From Rapana venosa (lineage: Eukaryota > Mollusca > Gastropoda > Neogastropoda > Muricidae): DNA of 64,000 bases. Below are positions 32,072-46,587 of this stretch, in pieces. Location of the stretch: assembly GCA_028751875.1 (NCBI GenBank), contig CM054140.1:8765671-8829670 (forward strand). Reading direction: 5' to 3'. The position numbers and the translations under genes were made by a program. The notes below the pieces were generated by a model that was not told the origin of the DNA, searched no databases, and was given only the letters and a program-made list of their open reading frames with translations. Position 1 is the stretch's first letter. The number at the start of each line of letters is the position of its first letter.

Positions 32072-33445
32072 TAGCGCCCAGACCACCACTCATGGTCTAA
32101 TGGATGGGGAAACATTTCGGGCCCAAACGGGATACGAACCACGCACACACCCGACCCGGACTTTTCGCATTCTAGACAGGCGCGTTACCTCTAGACCACC
32201 GATCCATCTATAGCCGCCAGTGCTAATCAAGACCGTTCAACTTCAATCCCATGGGTGCATGAAGTCGTGGGTTTAAAACTTTTTTTTATTTCGAGGACAA
32301 TGGAATAAGCACTAATGTACATCCAGTCCCTGTGTGTATGCAGTTTTTGTCAAATTTGTCATCCGTTTCCACCAGCACACAATGGCCTACTCTTCCGAAG
32401 AGCAGAAAGGTTTAAACGTGTGCGCAAGATGTTCTGCGTGCGCTTGCAAACGGGACCTCGATTTAAAAGTCTCATCCAAATGACTTTCCAGGACAGTGGA
32501 GTCAGCATTCTAGGGAATTTATTCCCATCCCAGCAAGTAACTAAGTACAGTACAGCATAGCAGCAGTACTAGTCCTGCCTGCCTGCCTGCCTACCTTCTT
32601 GTTGAGGATGCAGTGGAAGAGGAAGATGAAGAGTCCCTGCATGGTGTTGAGCACGGTGAAGACATAGGCCACGGCCACCGTCTGCACGTCCAGGAAGAAG
32701 AAGCCCAGCATCCAGGTCAGCCCCAGCAACACCTCCAGAGCCAGGGCACCCTGAATCCACGACCTGAACAACAACAACAACAACAATAATAAATGGAATT
32801 TATATAGCGCTGAATCTTGTAAAAAAAACCAAACAAATCGAAGCGCTTGCACTCAAATCATTTACACGCATGCAACTCTCCTTAAACATAATGAACAACA
32901 GATTTCAAATCCATGCGCGCGCGCACGTACGCACGCACGCACGAACACACACACACACACACACTCGCGAAAACACTTAGGAGGTGAAGGATGCTGTTGA
33001 AAATTAGGGACAGATATGAGGGGAAAAGTCTCAGGTAGGAAATAAGTGTGTTTTGAGGCTGGATTTGAAGGCATCAAGTGAAGGCTTTTGTCGAGGTGAA
33101 AGAGGGAGGTCATTCCAGGTGGATGGACCAGAAACAGAGAAAGAGCGACGGCCAACAGTGGCTTGTTTTAATCTGGGTGTTCAAAAGCACAAAGTATCTG
33201 CGGCTGAACGAAGGGAACGGGATGGAGTGTACAGGTGAAGACAGTTACAGTGATAAGAGGGTGCAGATTTGTGGAGACATTTGAAAAAGAGGGTAACAAC
33301 GACAGGTCGACACCCATGTTTTCTTCCATAGGCATTTTTTGTGTAACAGATATGTAAGAGATGTTTGACCTGTGTACAACTGTGCACAACTTCTCGGCTA
33401 CGGCAGCACAGTCAGAACTCACACACACACACACACAAACACACA

Positions 33446-33506
<61 letters not shown>

Positions 33507-33532
33507 ACACCACACACACACCACACACACAC

Positions 33533-33563
<31 letters not shown>

Positions 33564-33565
33564 CA

Positions 33566-33607
<42 letters not shown>

Positions 33608-35941
33608 CACCCCCACCCTTGAGCTACTGGTCCCTCCCTTTCAAAAAACCGGACATTGATTTTGCACACGGCCCTTCTGTCATCAGAGAAAGTTCACTAG
33701 GCTAGCTACCTAGTAATGACTCGCGATGTAAAGCCACGAAGGGAAGTAATCGGCATGGAAGAGTTATATCCCTTAACCTAGCTTCGTAGTTGACTTTTTT
33801 CTCCCTTCTCCCTTCCGAAAGGCGGAACAGGTTTTACCATGTGCACTACATGTTCTGCATGCGTTTGTACACGGGTCCTTGGTTTACAGCCTCATCCGAA
33901 GGACTTTCGGGAGAGTGGAATCACTACTGATGTTAACTGCACTGTGGAAAAAATCCCCTTGAATGGGCATCTTGGTGGTGACTGAACCCACCTCATCAGA
34001 ACGAAAGCTCAACACTCTAGCCACTAGGCTATCCACCCCCCCCCCCCCCCCCCCCCCCCCCCCGATGCTTGATGTAAGGAAATTCAAAGTTTACAAATTC
34101 TGAATTCATTTAGTCTATTGTGTGATTGTATACAGCCTTCACGACCTGCCCTTCTTCATCACTTCAAATCACATCAGATATCTTAATGTTCTCCACAAAA
34201 GGATTTGCTTTTGCACTGACAAAAAACACATTAGGGGGAAAAAAGCCATGATTTATCCATGCCTAACTCTAAAATTTACACATACAAATCACAATTATCA
34301 TTAAACGCGCGCCCGCGAGCACACACACACACCACACACACACACATCACGCACGCATGCACGCACGCACGCACACACGCACGCACGCACACACACACAG
34401 AGTGTTGTATACCGTTTTCAGTCACAGCAGACTTGACAATCAGAAAAGAGAGAGAGAAAGAAAGACAGACAGACAGACAGTAAGACAGAGACATAGCAGA
34501 CAGAGACAGATAGAGACAGACAGACAAATAGAGATAGACAGACAAATAGACAGAGACAGACAGACAGACACACAGAGGTAGAGAGAGAAAGAATCAGACA
34601 GGGGCATCATCAATCAGTGCATGCAGGAAGACACTCTGGCAGACTGAAGCAGCCACAGACCTGATTCCACTGGCGGTGGTCTTCTCCTTGCCCCCGAAGA
34701 CGTATTCAGAATGGCGGTACACCATCGTCATGGCATACACCAGGATCACCGTGTTGGCCTGCCCACACAGTCGAGTGGATTGGATTGGATCGTATTGGAT
34801 TGTGTTGCTTTGTGTCCTGTTGTTTTGTATTGACTGTTATTGCGTTGCACTGTGTAGTGTTGTGTTGTTTGTATCGTATTGGTTTGTGCCATGTTGTACA
34901 GTATTGTATTAATTTGTGTTGTGTTGTAATGTAAGATATAGGTCTGTTTATTTGGGGGAGTGGAGACGGTACTGATGTTAACTCCAGGGGGGAAAATCCC
35001 TTAGGGAAAATCCTGAAATCCTAAATAATGCTCTAACCACTAGACTACCCCCCCCCCCCCCCCCCCCCCCACACACACACCACTATTTGGAAAAAAACAA
35101 ACCCACCAGTTTCAAACTTCCCACGTTCAGACGACTAACGTCATTCTATGTCGTTTACGTCATTGTTAATGACGTCATTATGAGAACACCTGCATCAACA
35201 CAAATCAACTTTTCATGTAGGCCTAATTACGTATATAGGGCCCTATGCTTCTAATACCCCAGCTGCCCTAAGTCACAAAAACAAACCGCTGCCAAACTTT
35301 GGAGGTATAAATCTTCCTGTGCCCTTGTTTTGGTCCCTGCATCGCCCACTCAGGTTGCTGTTTGCCAAACAGACACAGGGGAGAGGGGGGTAAAAGGGCG
35401 CCGACAGGAAATCAATCTGTTGTGACAGACTGGATAGAGATCTGCCACAGGGGCCACCTAAGGGATAACCTGACAGTGAGGTCTTTCCCCCTTCTCTCCT
35501 GCCACAAACAACACTGACATACTGCGTAAACAGGCAGAGAGACAACACTGACATACTGCGTAAACAGGCAGAGAGACAACACTGACATACTGCGTAAACA
35601 GGCAGAGAGACAACACTGACATACTGCGTAAACAGAGAGACAACAATGACGTACTGCATAAACAGACCGGGAGATTGTTTTTTTCCTGTAGCTCTATATT
35701 CATGCTCAGCATTCTTTATTTGTTTCTTTTTTTTTTTTTTATTAAGCTTTCGCCTTTTCTATGATGCTGACTGCATTATGACTTCGGGGATAGTTTATAT
35801 GATATGAAATGGAAACTACAGGAATTCAAAACTGGGGGTGTGGGTGTGTATGTACTTGTTTTCCCCCAATATAAATTTTCTTATAAATATATATATATAT
35901 TATATATATATATCTATAGATATTATAGATATATATATAGA

Positions 35942-35972
<31 letters not shown>

Positions 35973-37222
35973 TGTGTGTGTGTGTTGTTGTGTGTGTGTG
36001 TGATGGAATATCAGAATCATTGGGGAGGGGGAGGACTATTATCTGACTTCAGACACCCATCTCTTAACCGGCCTTCTCAGTTCCCAGCTGACTGAATCAG
36101 ACAAGACCGGCTGATGGTGGAACAGATGTCTGGACAGACTGACCACAGCAACGGACACAAGGCTTGCCTGCCCCATGTTGCACTTCCCGGTTTGTTTCTA
36201 TTTTGAAATAAATCTTGAATCCTGAACTTCTGCTGTGATTGATCAAATTACCCCCCATATAAGAAGGAAGGTAGATAGCAGGACTGTTAAGACATTCACC
36301 TGCCTATCAAGGAAACCATGAGGTCCTGGGTTCAATTCCCAGACTTGAAACTGAATGTCAAAGTCCTTGGGATGAGACTATAAACCGAGACCCCGCACGC
36401 GAGTACACGCAGAACACATTGCGCAAACCGGTCGCATACCCAAAAATCTCACCATTGGTGAACTTCGGACTTCTAGCCGAGGAATGTAAAAAACCAAGCA
36501 AAATAATGACGATGATCATTATGCGCGGTTACTTTTATTCAGGCAGTGCAGACGCCATGACTGACTTACCAGCAAAATGGCTGCCACAGGACCGGCAAAA
36601 CTCCAGATGAAGTATCGCTCTGTCGTCAGCCAGCAACTGCAATGAATGAACGAATGAATAAATGAATGAATGAATAAATGAATGAATGAATGAATGAATA
36701 CATGAATGAATGAACGAATGAACGAATGAATGAATGAATGAATGACACTATCATTTATAGAGAGCATTAAACAAAAGATGCCCACACCCATTGGCATAGT
36801 GACGGCAGCACTGCGATGATTTAAAAAGTAAAGCTACTGCGTGACTAAGTAAAGGTAAAGGAGTCCCATAACCTATAAGGTTGTAGGGGAGCGAGGCGTC
36901 AGAGACCTCAACTTCTCTAGGGCCAGCATACTGAGGGCGGCGCCCATCTCCTCTCCCTCGCTGCTTTACCTTCCCTGACCTTAAAGAGGTAGGTACCCAT
37001 TCACAGCTGGGTGAACTGGGGAACTGTACTGAAGCCAAGGCGCGCAAACGGTCACCCATCCAACTGGTAACCACGCTCGACGCTGCTTAAAACTTGGCTG
37101 GGGGAAAGTGAGTGCTCCGACCACTGAGCTATCCCGCCCCAAGTACTATATCATAATTATAATACTCTTGGAAGTTTTGTTTGTCATGAAATCAAGAGAT
37201 AACTATATTAACCACCATTTTA

Positions 37223-37253
<31 letters not shown>

Positions 37254-39865
37254 AAAAAAACCACAAAAAAAGCTGAAAACTTGTCATCATACCTCCATTG
37301 CAGAAATGAACAACTTTCCAAATTCTTCTTCGTTGAACATTCAAACAGCAAGTATTGTTTTCTGTTATATATATTGTTTTCTGTTATATATATTGTTTTC
37401 TGTTATATGCGCTGCGCTGCCGTTAAGCGCCTGACAAGTCAGGCCAAGCGCAGTCGACTTGGGTGTGGGAGAGAATTATCTATTAAGTCTGTCTGGGAAA
37501 AAGGCAGGAGAATGGACCAAGAAGGCAGAAAGTAGACAAGGAGGTGACAGGAGAAAAAGAACAAGGCCGAAACAAAGAGAGGGATAGAAAAGAGGGAATT
37601 CCTAGACCATAACTTCCAGAAAGCGGGGATGCTATTGATACTGACAGGCCCTCCAGCATCCCCACGGAGGAACTTGCTAACTACTAACAAACGCGGTTAG
37701 TTTTAGCGTTGAGAGTGAGAATAACTAGAGCCGAGGCCGGCATGGGAAATACAGAATCGTTGGTCATGAAAAAGAAGAAGCATTTCTTCCAACACAACAC
37801 ACTCAACAGAAAATCTTTGGAAATTCGCCATATGAATATATATTTCATAATCTTGCAGACAAATAAGGAAATCTAGGCGGTAATGAGTATGAAAAAGAGG
37901 AAGAGACAAGAGAAGCAGCAGGAAACAGAAATGAACATTAAGGCTTACTATTTGTCTGTGCCGTAGCCTTGGTGGTAGAAGCCAGCAGCCACCGCGATGA
38001 TTAGCACTGGGGGAGCTGCATAAACACACACACACACACACACACACACATGCACGCACAAACATACGCACACGTTTAATATGGACAAATTGATATAATT
38101 ATGGACAATCTTATACAATTATGTTCCTCTCTCTCACACACACACACACGTACATACTCAAATGAGCACAAAATATATACACACGATCGTTTAATACATG
38201 TAATGTCAATCTCCTGGGGAGGGGCGGGGGGTAATGTCGATGCCTGTGACCTTGCATACCCGCTGCCTACAAGTCTGTGCAGGGACATCTTTATACCTAA
38301 GTGTGTTCCCATTCATGTCTTTATACTACTAGTGTGTGTTTCCACTTGCTAAACAGGAGAGGGACTAGACAGGGATCATAACTACATGCTACCACTACAC
38401 CCTTGGCCTTCAGCGCCTGGGCTTTATCCCTGTTCTTGACTAAACCATTGTCGATGGGGGGAACAGCAAAGTGAGAGGCTGCATGACCAGTGGCTTTCCC
38501 CACTCATGGAATTCCACTTTACAGCTTAGTCTTTAGTGATCGACTATGACTCTCTGACAAGGACTTGCAGTCCTGGGGGCTAGCCTTTGGAGAACATCTC
38601 CAACACTGACTGTCCTTATGCCCACTTGGCCGAGAGAGTGGGGATGTACTGTGGGCAAGGCATCTCCACTACAATCCAATTTCTGCCCAATTTCCGAAAC
38701 AGCAGCTGCCTCCTCGAACACACGGACAAACATAAACCCTTTGCAATATCATGAAAGTTGGTCAGACATGCGGGTTCTAACTTTTACCAGGGTGAAAGAT
38801 TATAGTTTCCTTCTGTCTAGTTCTTCTTTTGTATGATGGGTCGTAGAAGGGTCACATCTTCATGCAGTGTTTGTATAATAATTATAAATAATGATAATTT
38901 CCATTTGAAAATGCTAGGTGCCATTTTCCTTGTGTCAGGAAAGAAAAATTATAAAATCCTTCATTCTCAACATTCTGTGCATCTGGGTTCACAATCAGCT
39001 AACCTCCAAGCAACTCCAGGAGATGTACTATACACTGTATTGTATTATATTGTATACTGCACGTAAAACAACCCACGGCAACTACAGATTTGCCCCTTGC
39101 AAACATGTGTAAAAAGAGAAAAGGCTACTCTCATAGAGAAAAAAAAATGCAGTAGTCATAGTACATTTCTCTGCAGGAATTTTCGCTGGTCTTCCTGGGG
39201 GAGACCGCCGTCGCCACAGAAGCAGCGCCACCCACTTTTTTCTCCTTTTTTTGACAGCATTTTTTTGTTATTTCTCTATGAAAGTAACTTTTTCTTATTT
39301 TTTTTTTTTACATTTTTTTTTGCAGGTACAACTTTCTAGTTGCCGTGGGCTGTTTTACGTGCAGTGATGGCGGCTGAGGCCGCTATGTGCTGTGAACTGA
39401 CTGACCGTAGGCCGTGGGTTGTTTAACGTGCAGTGATGGCGGCTGAGGCCGCGGGTGTGCTGTGAACTGACTGACCGTAGGCCGTGGGTTGTTTAACGTG
39501 CAGTGATTGCGGCTGAGGCCGCTGTGTGCTGTGAACTGACTGACCGTAGGCCGTGGGTTGTTTAACGTGCAGTGATGGCGGCTGAGGCCGCGTGGCTGTG
39601 TGCTGTGAACTGACTGACCGTAGGCCGTGGCGTAGTAGTAGGGCAGCCTGGAGCGGGAGGCGTCGAAGACTTGGACCAGCATGAGGACGATGTGCACCCC
39701 TTCCAGCATCATCCACAGAAAGGAGGCCAGGAAGAAGTAGTGCAGACACCCGGCGATGACGCCACAGGCCAACTGTCCACAATGGGGTCAACGGTCAACG
39801 GTCAACGGTCAAAACACCCTCCATGCTTATCCACAGAAAAGATTACATGCAAGGAGGGAGGTGGG

Positions 39866-39919
<54 letters not shown>

Positions 39920-40195
39920 AGAAGCTGGACGACAGACAGCAAGACGAAGAGAGACAGAGACAGAGAAAGACAGAGAGACAGAGAAAGACAGAGGAGCAGA
40001 GAATAGAAAGACAACCAGAGTGGATCATGCAGAAGATACAGCAAGGAGAAGAGAGAGAGAAGAGAAAGAGAGAAGAGAGAGAGAGAGAAGAGAGAGACAG
40101 AGAGATGAGAGAGACGAGAGCAGAGAGAGAAAGACAGGAGAAGAGACATGAAGAACTAGAGGACATGCAGATGAGAACAGCAGAGAGAAGAGAGA

Positions 40196-40278
<83 letters not shown>

Positions 40279-40507
40279 TAACTGGAGTGTGATCCTAAGC
40301 TTCCTTCATTCCAGCAACAAATGCTACAGCCGAGTGGTTAAGACCGTTCGACTTCACTCCAATGGGTCCATGGAGTCGTGAGTTCGAATCTCTGCAGCCA
40401 CGTAAATGAATTATTAAGGGTGGGGATATTTTTACAATATCCCAGGTCAACTTCAAGTGCAGACCTACCAGTGCTTTAAATCCCTCGTACACACACCCAC
40501 ACACACA

Positions 40508-40559
<52 letters not shown>

Positions 40560-40745
40560 CGCGCAGAAGATCAAATATGCACGTTAACGATCCTGCCATT
40601 CATGTCAGCGATCGGTGGGGGTTACTGAAACTCAAACACACCTAGCACACATCCCATAAGCCGGAATGCGGCTACCTTCATGGTTGGGTAAAAACGTGGC
40701 ATACGCAAAATTTTACCATTGGTGAACCTCGGAGTTTAGCCGTGG

Positions 40746-40833
<88 letters not shown>

Positions 40834-41671
40834 TTCCAGTGACTTGGGAGAGAGACAGAGAGAGAAACTAGAGTGAATTCTACACCTCTATCGTTCCGGT
40901 GACTTCAAGCAAGAACAAAAGCTTACAATAAACAGATGTCAAACTATGTGGATTACTTTTGTATACTGAGAAACAAAATTAACGCACTCGCAATTCTTTT
41001 CAATATTCTCTAATATCAGGTAACATAAACACAACGGCAAACCAGCACCGCGCGTGCACAAAACACACATACACACACACATGCATGTACACACACAAAA
41101 ACTCACCCACACACCACAACTCAACCCACACACACCACAATCACACACACACACACCACACACAACACACATCACACACATACATCACTCAGCACACACA
41201 CAACTCACACACACACACACACTCACCCTGTTCTGGGTTTGGTCAATGCCAGTGAGGAACAGCATCTCAGCCACAAACAGACACGCCACAAGGTTCTTGT
41301 GGATGGAGTTGCGTTCTCCTTGCAGCGTCCTATACAAATTTTATAAACCCAGATATATAATATAATATAATATAATATAATATAATATAATATAGTATAG
41401 TATAATATAATATAATATAATATGATATATATATATATATATATATATCTATATCTATATATATAGAAAGAGAGAACTCTGAACTCTGAAATTGTTTAAT
41501 GTACATCGGCCTTAGGGCACAATACACTTTGAGGGGCAAAAATGGAAGAGGCAAAGAAAATGATGTATAATTTCTCGTAAACTTTGGTAGAACTTTGGCA
41601 CAATACCGTGGCGTGCACTCAAAACTGGATACTCTTGAATATGCATATTCCAAAATAAAAACTAAATAAAG

Positions 41672-41733
<62 letters not shown>

Positions 41734-41804
41734 GCAATTTAAGAGATAGATGAATAATGCAATGACAATTTTTTACTCCGAGATAAGAAAAAGAGACGAG
41801 GAAC

Positions 41805-41899
<95 letters not shown>

Positions 41900-43517
41900 T
41901 ACAGCCATAATTCCTGTCGTGTGCCAGATCACATAGAAAAGTATTATCAAACACTTAGATTTTCATAAGTTAAGATTCCCCGAAGTCGGAATCTGGCTAC
42001 CTTAATGGTGGGCGAACGGTCAAACACGCAAAATCTTACCATTGGTGAACCTTGGGGGTCTAATCAACGAAGGGAAAAAAAGGGAATTTTATGTATGTGT
42101 ATCACGTTCCTGCCCAAGAGATACTGCCTGACACAATTATTATTCAATGCTGTGTTCTAACGACTCCTCCAGGGCTGGGTAAAGTACTCTGAAATCTGGC
42201 AGTAACAGCAACACTGACTGACTGCGTGCAGCCCCCGTATGAAGAGGACTCCTAAGTATCAGCCTTCGCTACCGACAGGAAAGAGAAATAGACTAGTTTC
42301 ACAGTACAGTAACTCCGGACAGAATCCCCCTTAACGCAGAGGAGTTAGGAGATAAGAAATTGAGGTGGGCCTACAGGTAGGAATCTGATGGGTGGCTACT
42401 GTGAAGGGAGGACAGATACCACCCCCTTGGAACAGTGCCCAAACGGCTCTCACCACTCACTACATTGGCTGATCTCCAACAACAACAACAACAACATGAT
42501 TTCCTACCCCGCCCATTCCATACACCTTGGTTTATTCTTCGTCGAACGCCCAGACACCAACTACTGCTGTCTGTCATATGAGCGAAAATGAGTTGCCTGA
42601 CCGTTCAGCGCCTGACAAGTCAGGTCCAGGGCATCCGATTTCCGCGTGGGAGAGAACTGTTATCTTTTATAAGTCTTTCTGGAGAAATGTGGACGAATTG
42701 GCCGAGGCCAAAAGCGGTGTCAGTTATTGATGACAGCTAATTGCCAAGGCCTACACTAAAATGTTAATATGTTGTAAAATAATGTGTTGAAATTGCCTTC
42801 AGCCATGACAAGCTCTAAACATAACAACCTGCACTCTCCTTTACAGGAGAAAAATCACTGAAGTCAGAGTATGGCTGCCTTTATGGCGAGATACTTGAAA
42901 AGAGTCATACAGGCAAACTTCTCATCCATTGTATTACTTCCTATCTCACAGTGATTCCCAGGTGGGATGAGTGAGTCAGAGTACATGTTCTGGGTGACCC
43001 CCAGGGTATAAAGCTGGGGAACGCACAACCGCAACAACAACAATAACAACGGCGAAAGAATGGACCAAGAAGGATAAAAATAGACACGGATGGGGTGAAA
43101 GGAAGAAAAGGAACAAGGCAGAAACAAAGAGAGTCATAGAAAAGAGGGGGTTTCTAGCACAGAATTTCCAGAAGGTGCGCGCGCGCGCGCGTGTGTGTGT
43201 ATGTGTGTGTGTGTGTGTGTACATGCATGCATGCGCACACTATAGATATGCACACAGTTGTTCAGAATGACATTTCTGTTCATTTCACAGACGTACTGTA
43301 TGGGTGTGGACTGTGACTGTCAGAAAAACGTGTAAGAATGAATGCATGTGTATCAAAAGAGTATATTAAAGATGACACGGAAACCTTTACAGAAGAAGAT
43401 ATGTTTTCTACACAATATAATTCTATGGCAACCTAAAAAATATAAGTCATTTTATATTTTAACGAAAAAAATCTGGATCCTTTTGTTTACAAGATGTCGT
43501 TAACTACACTAGGGAAG

Positions 43518-43566
<49 letters not shown>

Positions 43567-44185
43567 ACACACACACCACACACACTCACACACACACACA
43601 CACACACACCACACACACACACACACCACACATCACACACACACTCACATCTCCCTAATCAGAAAGCAAGTCACTACATCCTTGATATGGCCTCACTGAC
43701 GTAGGGGCAGGGGGGGGGGGGGGGGGGGGGGGGGTACATACGTCATCTGTACAACTTCTAATGACCACCTACTTATCTCCCCGTATCTCCTCCCATCACC
43801 ACCTCCTACCCCTCCCAAACTGCATACACAACTGTAGTGTATCATATTCACTAAATTTCTGCGGTTTACCCCCCTCCCCTCCCCTCCCCCCAAGTTGTAT
43901 TCTGTATACGTCTTTGTTCACAGCATTAGACCGCTTGCCCTTTTAAAGTGCAAGCCTGTGGTTCACGTAGTTATATAATATTGGATGGTGGTTCTGATAG
44001 GTTCCTCTTCTCTGTCCCCCTTAAACTTTATGTCCACTGAAAGGTTACTGTTGATGACACAACTGAACAATGACGTGAAAAGAGTAACTGTGGTTGGAAA
44101 AAAATACAACTGGATTTGTTATGGCTGTTTTGGTTGACAGCAAAGCAGTCAACAAATGAGAAATATCGGCTGTGTGTGATGTGTG

Positions 44186-44227
<42 letters not shown>

Positions 44228-44367
44228 TGTGTGTGTGTGTGTGTGTGTGTGTGAGAGGAGAGAGAGAGAGAGGAGAGAGAGAGTCGCGTGCGTGCGTGCG
44301 TGCGTGTGTGTGTGTGGGAGTGAGTGAGTGAGTGAGTGAGTGAGTGTGTGAGTGTGTGTGTGTGTGT

Positions 44368-44409
<42 letters not shown>

Positions 44410-44524
44410 TGAGTGAGTGTGGTGTGTGTGTGTGTGTGTGTGTGTGATGTGTGGCCTTTTGTTTGCCTCCGTAAGACACTTGAAAAGTGCAGACGTAAAC
44501 AATATATGTATGTGTGTGTGTGTG

Positions 44525-44567
<43 letters not shown>

Positions 44568-44718
44568 ATTTTACATATATCACATTATCAAGAAACTGAC
44601 TTCACTGAGTTTATTTGCAAACATTCTTTCTCGATAACATAATTGTACTGTAGAGGAAATAGAAAAACGAAATATTATACCAAAATCACACAACATGGCT
44701 TGATAACTCCACTGACTC

Positions 44719-44809
<91 letters not shown>

Positions 44810-44946
44810 ATCAGCCATGAAAACACTCTGTGATTTACCAGGGTGTGCAACCAACAACAGCTGGTTTCACGTGCCGAGTTAACGTGAAGACAGAACGACG
44901 AATGTGGAGCACTAACTAGTTTTTAAGGTCCCCGAGGCACAGAGAG

Positions 44947-44978
<32 letters not shown>

Positions 44979-45930
44979 TGGAACGGCGCCAAAATCTGTC
45001 TCAGCAGGTCCAAAGTTACGAGGTGTTGGCTCATGTCCAAAAAAACCCAAACCATTGGGGTGTCTCCACCCTCCCATTCCACAGCACAACATTGAGGTCG
45101 TTACTCTGGGACTTTGATAAACTGACCCAGTTTCTTCTGGGGTTTGGTTTATATGTGGCTATTTGATTTTGTGAGGTTTAGTACAGAGGGCTTCTGAAAG
45201 CTGTGGGGAAAAAGAAACCTGAAGCTAACATGGGTTATTTTATAATCTAGCGCTTCAGAAAACGTGAAATAGCGCATGGAGCCTAAATAGGACAATTGAA
45301 CCACCCTAAAGGAACACACACATATACACACACACCAACAAAGAAAGTAGAAATTTAAAAAACAAACAAACACACACAACAAAAAAACGAAGGAAAACAA
45401 ACTGGCCTAAAGGAAATCTGAAACAAAAATGACAGAACCATGGAAATGCTATAGGAGAAGACGAGGACAGGAATAATTCATTAACGTAGCGGCCACTACA
45501 AAGACCCTCTTTACAGCTTTGATCAGGCTATAGCTCACTACTCACTCACTCACACACCCACTACCAAAACCAAAGTGGTCAAGGCTTCTGATCTTAATGG
45601 TCCTGAGGTTGAGGGGGGTGAGAGAACAATGAACAATGAACAAAGTTTATTCTTCAGACCACCAGCCCCTAGAATGGGGTCAAACCAAGCATCTCAAAAC
45701 AAAGCCAAAACAAAACATGACATATATTAGGGCAACTGCCAAAACATAACTAATGTAACATGGGACTATCCAAAAATGAGACCAAATTATCTACTTTAAG
45801 CAGTTGCGTACATTAAACAGTTATTCAATATCCATTCTCCAAATTTTCAACATATTCCTGCCGTACTATCAAAGCATTGAAAAAATAAAAGAAAGAAGCC
45901 TCTGGCTCAAGAAATTATTCGAGTTTGAGA

Positions 45931-45980
<50 letters not shown>

Positions 45981-46001
45981 CACCGTAGAACTTTGTAAGG
46001 G

Positions 46002-46086
<85 letters not shown>

Positions 46087-46315
46087 TCGAACTCGAAAGA
46101 TTTATTCACAAAAAGGCCATTGGCCCATACATGAAGGGGGGTTGCCGAGCTGCTTAGTATTTTAGTGAGAAATATAAGGAAGCACACAAAAAACCCAAAA
46201 TGTTATTGTATAACCACAACCACCACATAAAAATCAGTTACAAAAAATTACTTAACAAACCAAAATATCTCTTATTCTAAAGGCTTTACACAAATATAAA
46301 AGCAAGGCTGCGCAG

Positions 46316-46405
<90 letters not shown>

Positions 46406-46517
46406 CAAACTTGAATAATTTCTTGAGCCAGAGGCTTCTTTACACCAAGCTCTCAGAAAAAACAAGTGAGCCAAACAAACATAATAACTGAATCAGTAAA
46501 CCAATAAACAGAGAGAG

Positions 46518-46587
<70 letters not shown>

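Noticed and set aside
42535..43180. One intact R4 element
   Set aside because: The 3' end (42535-42682) and 5' part (43055-43180) are separated by unrelated sequence; kept as two fragments.
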